Assembly (NCBI GenBank): GCA_021777215.1
Contig: JAJYDS010000010.1
Span: 1-39,862, forward strand
DNA from: a bacterium
GTDB lineage: Bacteria > Babelota > Babeliae > Babelales > Vermiphilaceae
DNA length: 39,862 bases
Direction of reading: 5' to 3'
Below, piece after piece: positions 25,391 to 33,261 of this stretch (the first letter of the stretch is position 1; each line of letters starts with the position of its first letter). Position numbers and translations under genes: made by a program. The notes below the pieces were generated by a model, which saw only the letters and a program-made list of their open reading frames with translations, searched no databases and was not told the DNA's origin.

Positions 25391-25460
25391 AGCCCGTCTA
25401 CGCCTTTAGGGTAAATTTTTGGGGTTTAATAAGGCTGCTTCGGGCAGTCTACGCTCTTCA
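25391..25460. repeat. Two copies of a short dispersed GTCTACGC repeat
   Basis: AGCCCGTCTACGCC near 25391-25404 and GGGCAGTCTACGCTC at 25442-25456 are inverted relative to AGCGTAGACTGG at 25519-25530. A related copy is CCGTAGGCGTAGACGGG at 30874-30890. The 11-base CAGTCTACGCT at 25445-25455 is perfectly complementary to 25519-25529. These look like small REP-type intergenic repeats. Confidence 0.5.
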
Positions 25461-25506
25461 ATTTTCTATTAATATCAATCATTTGAAAAGACTGGCCTGC
25501 CAGACG

Positions 25507-25530
25507 AAGCTCCGTAGGAGCGTAGACTGG
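25507..25530. repeat. Dispersed repeat copy abutting the tRNA-Ala 3' end
   Basis: It contains the small perfect hairpin GCTCC-GTA-GGAGC followed by GTAGACTGG, and its last three bases are the CCA end of tRNA-Ala read on the other strand. It is complementary to the copy at 25445-25455 and similar to 30867-30890. Confidence 0.5.
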
Positions 25531-25603
25531 TGGAGCTGACCGGAATCGAACCGGTGACCTCATGAATGCGACCCATGCGCTCTACCAACTGAGCTACAGC
25601 CCC
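25528..25603 (-). tRNA. tRNA-Ala, anticodon CGC
   Basis: The 76-base minus-strand sequence folds as a full cloverleaf. The acceptor GGGGCTG/CAGCTCC carries the G3-U70 wobble that identifies alanine tRNAs. The D-stem is GCTC/GAGC, the anticodon stem CATGG/TCATG has loop GTCGCAT (anticodon CGC, reading GCG), and the T-arm is ACCGG-TTCGATT-CCGGT. The CCA tail is encoded. The residue before U33 is G, which is unusual but tolerable. Confidence 0.95.
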
Positions 25604-25723
25604 ACACATACAACTACACATTTCAAGAAAAATACGCATATGTTTCCAGGATATATATTTTGTCTATTCTCGGCAAGTAAAACGTGGCAACAATCGTTGA
25701 TATGCCCGTTGTTTAACAGGTTA

Positions 25724-26170
25724 TTAATGGTGATTTCGTCTGTATGTGTCACGAAGCTGTTCTTGTTGCGGTTCCTCGCGAGTGAGATAGAGCAGCCCCC
25801 CCGGAGTTTTGCGTACCGTTACCTGTGCATCATCAGTTGATACAGTGCCGGTTATTCGTTGGCCTTGTTGGGTGATAGTAAAAAAAGAGCTGCTTTGAGC
25901 ATTTTTTAATAGAGTTATCAAGCGCGCTGCCGCTGAATTAATGACTTCTTGTTCTTCGACTAAGACATGCGGGCCGCCAAAACCTGGGTCGGGGCGCTGG
26001 TAACGAGCCAAGATGGCACCAGTGGTGCTATTGTACAGGGTTATTTGACGCGATTGAAAGGGTATGAGGTAATGGGTGCCATGAGTGCGGATGAGTTGAT
26101 GCGAATTTTGATCTTCTGCATTTGTACTTGCCGATAAAAGCAGAAGTAAAAGACTATGTTTTTTATTCAT
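25724..26170 (-). CDS. Small secreted hypothetical protein
   Basis: 148 residues from ATG 26170, with AAAGGA upstream; the open frame to 26254 lies behind an in-frame upstream ATG and is unlikely. The signal peptide (KHSLLLLLLSASTNA) is followed by a mature part with beta-rich look: THYLIPFQSRQITLYNSTTG, then RPDPGFGGPHVLVEEQEV, and an alternating FFTITQQGQRITGTVSTDD. No known family. It is 84 bases downstream of another exported protein gene on the same strand. Confidence 0.68.
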   Translation of the reverse strand: MNKKHSLLLLLLSASTNAEDQNSHQLIRTHGTHYLIPFQSRQITLYNSTTGAILARYQRPDPGFGGPHVLVEEQEVINSAAARLITLLKNAQSSSFFTITQQGQRITGTVSTDDAQVTVRKTPGGLLYLTREEPQQEQLRDTYRRNHH

Positions 26171-26254
26171 CAATTTATTTCCTTTTTTCAGAGTAAACTC
26201 ATTCTCAGGCTTATTCAAACGCAGTTTTTTGGGCATTGAACTTTGATGAGTCAA

Positions 26255-27166
26255 TTATGTTTGATAAGTATCGCATCGTTTTTTCCATCCGGGTAACCAC
26301 TTTTGTTCGTGTCGTTCTGCAGGTGCATGGGCAACGCGCTGTGTGAGTAAGTGCTGGGCTGCCTGCGTGAACTCTTTTAGTGCAGCTGTACCGGGTTCAG
26401 TGCCGTGCATGCCCAAGAGAACCTGCTTAAGGCCCCATCCTTGTCCTGTATACGTCTCTTTGGGATTGGTGCCCTCACCTTTAAAATTAATATAGTCGAT
26501 GAGCGCATAGAGCCCATTTTTGCTTTTGGCGACGCGATAAAATTGTGCTTTGATCTGCTTTTGCTGCGATGGTGTAGCCGTAGCCAGAAGGGCGGGGAGT
26601 ACCTGTTCTAAGCGTTGTACAATAAAAAAGACTTGAAGCTCGATCGTGTTGACCAAGAAGGTTCTGAGTTCTATCATGCGCGCACTAGTCAATTCGCGCA
26701 GAAAATCTGCGTGCGTGTTCCAAGGGCATGGTTGTAGAGGATTTTTGTCAAGCCAAGCAGGGAGCGTTGCGCCATGGCGTTGCAAAAACAGAAGTAGATG
26801 GGGAAACGTTTGGGTGAAGGTGATTGGTTCATGTGCCGGATACCAAATAAAATGACCAATGCCTAGCGAAGCGAATTTTTCATGAGCGCTCCACCACGTT
26901 AGTTTTTCTGTCGAACTGCCGGCTTCATTTTGCCAGATTTTTCTACCAATACGCAGTGCTTCTTGCTTGCTGAGGCTGAGTGGAGGGGTGCGAGAAATTT
27001 GGGTTTGGTTTGCGTACTTTCTATTTGGAGCGAGGATGTTTGTAGGAGACGTCCCCGGTAAAGAAAGTGTTGTGCTGAGAGCGATTGCCATGAGTATGGA
27101 TGGTTTGTATTTTATAAAAGCGCAGGAAAGTTCCTGCGTCATAAGCAATAAAAATGATAGGCGCAT
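26255..27166 (-). CDS. Exported protein with conserved LGIGHFIWYP-type motif, function unknown
   Basis: 303 residues. The N-terminus has a hydrophobic segment (SILMAIALSTTLSLPG, about 23-38) that may be a signal peptide or anchor. The conserved-looking core is RIGRKIWQNEAGSS, then LTWWSAHEKFASLGIGHFIW and YPAHEPITFTQTFPHLL. Later come LPAWL and a helical C-terminal half with KEFTQAAQHLLTQR. The pattern IWxNE ... W ... E-x-F-x-SLGIGHF recalls conserved hypothetical proteins of proteobacteria. A lysozyme-like role for the Glu residues is a guess. The gene starts next to the divergent pentapeptide gene. Confidence 0.65.
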   Translation of the reverse strand: MRLSFLLLMTQELSCAFIKYKPSILMAIALSTTLSLPGTSPTNILAPNRKYANQTQISRTPPLSLSKQEALRIGRKIWQNEAGSSTEKLTWWSAHEKFASLGIGHFIWYPAHEPITFTQTFPHLLLFLQRHGATLPAWLDKNPLQPCPWNTHADFLRELTSARMIELRTFLVNTIELQVFFIVQRLEQVLPALLATATPSQQKQIKAQFYRVAKSKNGLYALIDYINFKGEGTNPKETYTGQGWGLKQVLLGMHGTEPGTAALKEFTQAAQHLLTQRVAHAPAERHEQKWLPGWKKRCDTYQT

Positions 27167-27345
27167 AGCCCCCCCTTTTTTATTTCAAGCTTACGCAGAT
27201 GGCTCTTGGGGAGTAAAGATTGTTGAAAAAAGATGTCTGTGAGCTAAAAAAACAGCTAAAAAATGATTGTATTTTAAGGGAGGATCTTTTTTTCTATACT
27301 CGAGAAAAAACAGGCGACATGATTTTCTTATTCAAGGAGAGAGAA

Positions 27346-28335
27346 ATGTCTGGGCATCGTATCTTTTTTCCGTTGTTGTTGTTGGTAAGTATTTCGTCAT
27401 GTTCTCTTTGTGGTATGCAGGGGAATGTTGTTGATGGTGAGCAATTGAGTAGAGGAGAATCTGGGTGTCAACCACAGACACTGGGAGCGCTTGTGCAGTA
27501 TGCAGTTCCGAGTCAGGGCGAGCGGGCTTTATTGTGCGAAAGGCCTGTTGCCGATGAAGAGCCTCAAATGGTGGGCGGTGCATGTATAGGACTTGCTCGG
27601 TTGCAAGGTTTTTTACCACAGCAGAGTCGGCTAGGCGCTGCGCAGGCTACGCTGCAAAGCTTTGTGGCTTCTTTGGTGCCCCAAAAATACAATCAAAAAA
27701 TGAAATGTTTTACGTCAGAGTGTGAGGTTTTTTCTAATACTTTTGTTAACCGTACCGGATTATACAATTGGGATTTTTCAAGAACAACGTGGGATGGTTC
27801 CTTTTTTTCCGGTAATCATATGAGTGGTCTTTGGTGTATTGGGGCCAGTATGAAACATGTTGTTATGGGATTTGAAAATCCTGTTATTATAACGTATTCA
27901 AACTTTTCTTCAGTTGATTTTGATCACGCTGCATTTTTACCTCGATCGCAAATTACCGCATGTATGTTTATGGGGGCTCACTTCAAGCATGCTCTGTTGA
28001 GAGGGGCCTTTTTTAAACGATCAGATTTTCGTAACGCTGATTTTAGCGATGCGCATTTGAAAGAGGTTTTATTTATCGGTTCCGATTTTCAGGGAGCCTG
28101 TTTTAAAAATGCCTCTTTTGAATCGTGTTCGCTGGGAAAGCGAGAGGAAGATTTAAAGCCATGCAATCTGTGTGGGGCTGATTTTACAGATGCGTTTTTT
28201 GATGAAACAACGATGCGTCTTCTTACCCATGCCAAAGTTAATAAACAGACCACTTGGATAGATGGTAAGCCGATGACGGCGCAGGAAGCTGCAGCCTTTG
28301 GCATGGAGTTTATTGAGGTCGCAGTTCAAGATTAG
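27346..28335 (+). CDS. Exported pentapeptide-repeat protein, lipoprotein candidate
   Basis: 329 residues from ATG 27346, where AAGGAG has good spacing; upstream in-frame codons to 27220 are unlikely. The N-terminus IFFPLLLLVSISSC fits a lipobox (Ile-Ser-Ser-Cys19), with LCG|Met just after as an alternative cleavage. From about residue 185 the chain follows a five-residue rhythm: FSSVDFDHAAF, then MFMGAHFKHALLRGAFFKRS, and DFRNADFSDAHLKEVLFIGS. This is typical of the right-handed quadrilateral beta-helix of pentapeptide proteins. The N-terminal 60 mature residues are unstructured in look. Lgt, needed for lipid attachment, is encoded at 37153. Confidence 0.82.
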   Translation: MSGHRIFFPLLLLVSISSCSLCGMQGNVVDGEQLSRGESGCQPQTLGALVQYAVPSQGERALLCERPVADEEPQMVGGACIGLARLQGFLPQQSRLGAAQATLQSFVASLVPQKYNQKMKCFTSECEVFSNTFVNRTGLYNWDFSRTTWDGSFFSGNHMSGLWCIGASMKHVVMGFENPVIITYSNFSSVDFDHAAFLPRSQITACMFMGAHFKHALLRGAFFKRSDFRNADFSDAHLKEVLFIGSDFQGACFKNASFESCSLGKREEDLKPCNLCGADFTDAFFDETTMRLLTHAKVNKQTTWIDGKPMTAQEAAAFGMEFIEVAVQD

Positions 28336-28412
28336 AGCGCACTGATAGGGTTAGGCTGATGTTTATTTTAAGGGTTTTTTTGTAGGGTATGACGTTGTTT
28401 TTTTGTGAGAGG

Positions 28413-30710
28413 CTATTTTCTTGCCCGCCTCAATCCCTGCGCCAACGCATCTTGGTCAAGATACGATGCCTCAATAGCCCACCATGATTTCTCATGCTTT
28501 TTCTTGTCGTAGACAATGCGCGACGCTTTGTTAAACCAAACGAAGCTGTTAGTTTTTAGTGCGTGATCGATGAGGGTAAAATCGTGTGGTGTTTTGAATT
28601 TTGAAAGCAAGAGTGCAGTGCCATTGAGCGTATACACGCCTTGTTTTTCAAGCCAGTCATAGTGTGATGAGCCATCGGTATTGAATGTTGCCAGAATGAT
28701 GGGCTCTGCCGGAACGCTCAGGCCGCGGAGCATGCCGCGATAGAACCAAGAATTAGGAATAGTCGGCGCATAGGCGCCAATGATGAGGCCGGGTATACGT
28801 GCACGCAAATGATTTTTAATGGTTTGGCCCAAAGAGGTTGCCGCATTTTCTAACGCCTGAAAATAGGGCGCGAGTTGTTTATGCTCAAGAAGGTACGCGA
28901 TACGTTCGGCAGGGTTGGTAATGTTTTTAGGCTGCATAGCGCGTTCTTCGGGATATTTTTTGCTGGGCGCCGCTATTGTTTGTGCCTGAATATCGGGTGT
29001 GTGAGAGGGGTCAGGAGAGGCTGTTTTTTTGAGGTGGGTGCAGTAGGCATGCCACGCTGGATCAGAAAAGTCCATAGTATCGGTGTAGAGGCCAGCTTGT
29101 TTGACTGCATGATACATTTCAAAATCTATAAAAATGCCGGCGATGGGTATGGTCGTGCCAAATAGATCGCAAAAAGTGTCAAAAACGGCGAGCAATTCTT
29201 TTTGCCAGAATTCAGGTACATCCAGCGGACTTGGAATATTTGGATACGCGGCGCCAAAGAGATCGATGACTGCGTGTGGCGGTGGAGTTTTACCGAAGTT
29301 TCCCGTCAGTTCAACGCCGATAAATACCTTGGGCATCGGTTTGCCGGTGCTTTGATGGTGTGCCTGCATTTCTTGGATAATCGGATCTATCAATGCGCGT
29401 AATTTTTTTTCTGTTTCAGGTGACCGTATGCGCTCGCTTAAAAATGCCTCAGGGTTAACTTCAAACCAGGCCAGGTTGATCTTTGCATCATATAAAAAAC
29501 GGATGCCCTGCTGGAGTGCCTGATTTTTGAGGGTTGCCTGTTTGAGCGCGCTGTATTGTTTGAGATCCATTTCGCTCAGCGCATAATCTCCTAAGGAAAG
29601 CCAACCGCAGGAGATTCCCTCGTTAACTATCCATGCATAGGGGTTTTTTGCTTTTATTCGTTTTGCTAGTTGCTTGTGCGCCTGCTTTGTCTGCTGTTGG
29701 ATAAAAGCGGGAGAAAGTTTGTGTGGGAGTTGTGGTGCTGCTGTGTATGCTTGAGCATATCCCAACTGCCTGGCGCTGCAGGCCTGCTTAAATTCCCAGA
29801 GAACTTGTTGTGCAACTTCAAGTAACTGGGTGAGTTCTTTGCTATTTTGTGGGCAGTAAAAGAAATTTTCTTCGATATCAGCGAAAGTAAAGAGTGAACT
29901 TTTACTGATGAGGTAGAGCGTATTGCGGTTGTTATTTTTTATCACTAATCCCGCAGGAAAGAAATTGGTGATTGCCGGTTGCCAGGAGCTATAGCAAGGC
30001 AGAAGTGCAGTGTTTGCTCCCGGTAGCGCGCAAAAATGCGCTAGTTTTATGCGACGCTTGTTTTGTTTGTCTAAAGAGCGTGCTTGTTTTTTATTGATTG
30101 TTTCTTTTTTATTGAGCAGCGTAGTGCCGAAGGCGAAGCCGACCGCAGCATCAGGTTGCAGGAGGTGTTCCAAGAAGGGGCGTACAATAGCCGGTGATGA
30201 AGCGGATTTGGTAAACCAGGATTTAAGGCTCTGAGCGAAAGAGGACGGGTTTTGTTCGCTGTTTTCTGTGGGTGCAAGGCGTTGTGTTATCTGAGTAGCC
30301 AGTTTGAGCAACGCTGGCGAGCAGTTGTTGGTGCCCGGAAAAAAAATGCCGAGATTTTTGTCCTTTGCAGCGGAAAAATTTTCAACAGCAGTGAATATTT
30401 TTTGACTCAAGGCGTGATGTATATTTTTTAACAACTCATTGCTTATCATAAAAAAAATAATGTCGTACGATTGAATTTCTGAGTTTTCGAGAAAGTCATA
30501 CAAACTTTTGTAGTGAGGTTCAAAACCAACCGATCGTGCCATAAGCAGGAGATTGCGGTAGTTGTAGCGGGGCCTTCCGGCGGTATCCAGAACTAGGAGT
30601 GTCAGTTTTTTGTTTTCTTTTTTGTGAGTATCGGTAACGTTTGTTGATCTATTTTCACTCAAGAGTATGCAGGTGCTTGTGCATAAAAAGGCTAAAAAAA
30701 ATTTTCTCAC
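28413..30710 (-). CDS. Large secreted protein of unknown function (765 aa)
   Basis: GTG start with GGGGAG just upstream. A signal peptide (KFFLAFLCTSTCILLS) precedes three visible parts. Residues about 35-130 resemble a Rossmann-like or amidotransferase-like fold (LTLLVLDTAGRPRYNYRNLL, SYDIIFFMISNELL, LGIFFPG). A Lys/Gln-rich helical middle follows. From about 370 onward the alternating strands and helices resemble a TIM barrel (AWIVNEGISCGW, INLAWFEVNPEAFL, VFIGVELTGNFG, IAGIFIDFEMYHA, GLIIGAYAPTIPNSWFY). Acidic residues at strand ends (WFEVN, VELTG, DFE) would suit a glycoside-hydrolase-like active site, but this is inference and no family was recognised. Confidence 0.7.
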   Translation of the reverse strand: MRKFFLAFLCTSTCILLSENRSTNVTDTHKKENKKLTLLVLDTAGRPRYNYRNLLLMARSVGFEPHYKSLYDFLENSEIQSYDIIFFMISNELLKNIHHALSQKIFTAVENFSAAKDKNLGIFFPGTNNCSPALLKLATQITQRLAPTENSEQNPSSFAQSLKSWFTKSASSPAIVRPFLEHLLQPDAAVGFAFGTTLLNKKETINKKQARSLDKQNKRRIKLAHFCALPGANTALLPCYSSWQPAITNFFPAGLVIKNNNRNTLYLISKSSLFTFADIEENFFYCPQNSKELTQLLEVAQQVLWEFKQACSARQLGYAQAYTAAPQLPHKLSPAFIQQQTKQAHKQLAKRIKAKNPYAWIVNEGISCGWLSLGDYALSEMDLKQYSALKQATLKNQALQQGIRFLYDAKINLAWFEVNPEAFLSERIRSPETEKKLRALIDPIIQEMQAHHQSTGKPMPKVFIGVELTGNFGKTPPPHAVIDLFGAAYPNIPSPLDVPEFWQKELLAVFDTFCDLFGTTIPIAGIFIDFEMYHAVKQAGLYTDTMDFSDPAWHAYCTHLKKTASPDPSHTPDIQAQTIAAPSKKYPEERAMQPKNITNPAERIAYLLEHKQLAPYFQALENAATSLGQTIKNHLRARIPGLIIGAYAPTIPNSWFYRGMLRGLSVPAEPIILATFNTDGSSHYDWLEKQGVYTLNGTALLLSKFKTPHDFTLIDHALKTNSFVWFNKASRIVYDKKKHEKSWWAIEASYLDQDALAQGLRRARK

Positions 30711-31131
30711 GGGGCTCCCCTTAAAAATTTCGGGTGGTTTTTTCTAGGCTAGCACCGGTGGGGCAAAAGGGGCAATACTAGGTTCTGTTGAGTTTTCATG
30801 GCGACCTAACTAGTATTTGTCTAAAAATCTTAGAAAAATAAAATTCATCTATCGCCCTGAGCGCCTGAAGCAGCCGTAGGCGTAGACGGGTGTGTAAGTT
30901 TACCCGAGTGTTTTGCGCATGCAAAACGTATCGAGGGAAGGATTTAGTTGATCAATTTGTTTATAAATTCCGTCTAAAAAATAAATGGTGAAAGTTGGGT
31001 AAAGAATATGTTTTCAAGGACTAACCCTTTGTATTCGAGTTTTGTTTGCCTTTTGTTATAAAAATTGATGTCCCGCGTCACGTCATGGTGACTAAACGCG
31101 GTGCTTTTGGTGCGCAAGGCTCCGTGGGGGA
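30711..31131. other. Gene-poor interval with IS5 remnant and dispersed repeat
   Basis: No supported gene. It contains a solo IS5-family end at 30779-30796, a dispersed repeat copy at 30867-30890 and a 7-bp hairpin GTTTTGC-GCAT-GCAAAAC at 30910-30927. Otherwise it is AT-rich and non-coding. Confidence 0.6.
30779..30796 (+). repeat. Solo IS5-family terminal repeat (remnant)
   Basis: TAGGTTCTGTTGAGTTTT matches the target TA plus the first 16 of 18 terminal bases of the IS5 element at 539. No matching right end or transposase piece is nearby. Confidence 0.75.
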
Positions 31132-31614
31132 TTATTTCTTGTCGGCCTCGAGAATGAGCGCCTTCTTTTTAGTTGCAACCAAGTCCTGTAATTCTTTTTC
31201 CAGGCAGCTGAGCAACTGTACGTACGTTGCCGAATCAAGCTCGGTGCCATTACGTTTACAGGCAGCGGCTACGATATTTAAAATGCTATTCAAGATTCCT
31301 TGTGCTCCATGAACAACTGCTTGGGGGTTGTGTGGATTTTGTACAATGTTAGCCACGCTTGCAGCGATGGTTAATACGCTCGTAATTGCTGTCTGTGCCG
31401 TTTGCTTTTCTTCAGGTGTTGTGGTATCAACCGTTTCTTTGACGGTAGTTTGTTCTGGTACTGGATCAAAAGGATTAAGATGCGGGGTATTGGTAATTGG
31501 TGCTGAAGTTAGAGGTGCATGTGGTTGGTTATTGTGTCGTTTGACCGGGATGATCGTGTTACTCATAGCAAGCGAGACACTGAGCAACGCGGTGAGTGCT
31601 AGACATTTTTTCAT
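31132..31614 (-). CDS. Small secreted hypothetical protein
   Basis: 160 residues, with AGGAGAG five bases before the ATG. A signal peptide (CLALTALLSVSLA) is followed by Met. A Pro/Thr/His-rich, probably disordered region follows, then a helical Ala/Val/Ile-rich part (AITSVLTIAASVANIVQN, AQGILNSILNIVAAACKR) and a charged end (CLEKELQDLVATKKK). No known family. Confidence 0.7.
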   Translation of the reverse strand: MKKCLALTALLSVSLAMSNTIIPVKRHNNQPHAPLTSAPITNTPHLNPFDPVPEQTTVKETVDTTTPEEKQTAQTAITSVLTIAASVANIVQNPHNPQAVVHGAQGILNSILNIVAAACKRNGTELDSATYVQLLSCLEKELQDLVATKKKALILEADKK

Positions 31615-31710
31615 CAGAACTCTCCTGAAAAAAGTATTTTATATGTAGTGAGCATACAAAGAGAGGGTTTATGCATGCAATATCTGAGGAGAGAGCAATC
31701 GTAGTGCGGG

Positions 31711-31747
31711 TAAAAAAATGAGCGGGATAGACCAGAATCTATCCCGC
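31711..31747 (-). terminator. Rho-independent terminator of the CNNM/CorC gene
   Basis: A perfect 10-bp stem GCGGGATAGA (31722-31731 with 31738-31747) has a six-base loop. On the minus strand it is followed after three bases by seven T. It lies 37 bases beyond the stop at 31784. Confidence 0.88.
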
Positions 31748-31783
31748 AAAAGGTTTACTGCGTGTTGTTTTTTGTTGAACTGA

Positions 31784-33088
31784 TTACGGCAAGAGGCTGA
31801 GGTTTTTTTCCTCAACGACGGCTACTTGATACACCCGGCGATAGCTCGCCTTTTGTATTTGGAAGTAATAGTTTTTATAGAGCAAACGTTCACCTTTTTT
31901 AGGTAAATGCTGGAGCTGTTCGGTTAAAAAGCCGCCCAAGGTAACGGCATTTTCAGTTTCAAAAGTGATTCCCATAAATTCCTCAAGCTCTTCCAGTGGG
32001 ATGCTTGCATCGATGAGTAAACCACCATCTTTGAGTTGTGCGATTTTGGGAGTGATATGTTCATGCTCGTCGCTAATTTCACCGACGATTTCTTCCAGTA
32101 CGTCTTCAAGGGTTATAAGCCCGGTGACAATGCCGTGTTCATTGAGCACGATGGCGATATGCATATGTTGTTCACGAAATTCGCGGAGTAGTTGGTTGAC
32201 CTTGATACTCTCGGGAATAAACATAATAGGGCGAACCAGATCGCGGAGCGGCTTGTTTTCATTTTTTGAGAGTAAAATAAAGATGTCCTTTTGGTGGACC
32301 ATGCCGATAATGTTATCCGGTTGTCCTTCGTATACCGGAAGCCGTGTAAATTGGTGTGTCTTGAAGATTTCAAGCGTTTCATTGATCGTCGCTGATACAT
32401 CAATAGAGGTAACATCGGTGGCGGGAACCATAATTTCTCGTACCGGTGTGGTGCCGAGTTCGAAAATATTCTGGAGCATTTCCGTTTTTTCTGGTTCGAT
32501 TAGTCCCTTTTGATTGATATATTCAATGAGGAATCGAATTTCTCGTTCAGACGTTATCCACTCACTGCCTTCAATTTTTTTGCCGGCTATATGGTAGACA
32601 ATGAAGTCTGAAAAACGGAGCAAGAGATTTGCTACGGGATTGAGTACCAAAAAGATTAAGTTGGTGAGCCAGAGCATGGAACGAAAGAGCTTTTCACTGC
32701 GACCGCGTGCAAAGTTTTTTGGAATAATTTCACCAAACACGACGATGGCGATTGAAGCCACACCAATACCCAAGGTAAAACCAAGCCCTTGCGAAAGTTC
32801 GAGTGCGGCAAAGATTCGTTCAGCTATTTGAGTGGCAAGTGCCGCGGTAGTGACATCAGCCAAGCTGTTAGCGATCAAAATAGTAACCAACACGCGTGGT
32901 TGATTTTTCTCTAATGCTTGAAAAAGAGCTTGATAGCGGCCTGTATTTTCCTGTGCCAATTCTTTAAGCTTAAAAAGGCGGAGTGCGGTGATGCTTGTTT
33001 CTAAAAAAGAGAGTAAGCCGCGCACCAACAGGGCAAGGAAAAAAAATATAATGGGTGCTTGTAATGATCGTAGTATTGGTTCCTGCAT
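31784..33088 (-). CDS. CNNM/CorC-type membrane protein with paired CBS domains (hemolysin C family)
   Basis: 434 residues. An N-terminal DUF21/CNNM membrane domain of four helices (PIIFFFLALLVRGLLSFLET; then VTILIANSLADVTTAALAT; then VFGEIIPKNFARG) is followed by two CBS repeats. The CBS pair spans about 210-330, with TPVREIMVPATDVTSID, RLPVYEGQPDNIIGMVHQKD and HIAIVLNEHGIVTGLITLED. The CorC/HlyC C-terminal domain ends the chain (GGLLIDASIPLEELEEFMG). Family members bind adenine nucleotides with the CBS pair and act in Mg/Co efflux or transport; older names call them hemolysins. A terminator follows. The gene lies downstream of rpoD on the same strand but with a 170-base gap. Confidence 0.9.
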   Translation of the reverse strand: MQEPILRSLQAPIIFFFLALLVRGLLSFLETSITALRLFKLKELAQENTGRYQALFQALEKNQPRVLVTILIANSLADVTTAALATQIAERIFAALELSQGLGFTLGIGVASIAIVVFGEIIPKNFARGRSEKLFRSMLWLTNLIFLVLNPVANLLLRFSDFIVYHIAGKKIEGSEWITSEREIRFLIEYINQKGLIEPEKTEMLQNIFELGTTPVREIMVPATDVTSIDVSATINETLEIFKTHQFTRLPVYEGQPDNIIGMVHQKDIFILLSKNENKPLRDLVRPIMFIPESIKVNQLLREFREQHMHIAIVLNEHGIVTGLITLEDVLEEIVGEISDEHEHITPKIAQLKDGGLLIDASIPLEELEEFMGITFETENAVTLGGFLTEQLQHLPKKGERLLYKNYYFQIQKASYRRVYQVAVVEEKNLSLLP

Positions 33089-33135
33089 ATAAGTTCTTTA
33101 CTAAAGGTCCTTCTTTATGCCTACTGGGTCGTAGG

Positions 33136-33163
33136 GAGTGCGCACCGTGCGCACTCTTTTTTT
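33136..33163 (+). terminator. Terminator-like hairpin facing the plus strand
   Basis: GAGTGCGCA-CCG-TGCGCACTC forms a perfect 9-bp stem followed directly by seven T on the plus strand. On the minus strand it is preceded by A and has no T-run after it. No plus-strand gene ends here, so the transcript it would end is unknown. Confidence 0.7.
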
Positions 33164-33261
33164 AGCCTACTCTTTTTTACCTTGGGGTACAAAGGGAGTT
33201 TGCTATATGGCCCGAATGTCTTTGTCTCGTGGGCTTTTTGCCTGTTTGGGGCGACCCCTTT

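Noticed and set aside
31046-31312. Plus-strand frame over the end of the gene at 31132
   Set aside because: It is antisense to a gene with signal peptide and ribosome site, and shows no domain or start signal.
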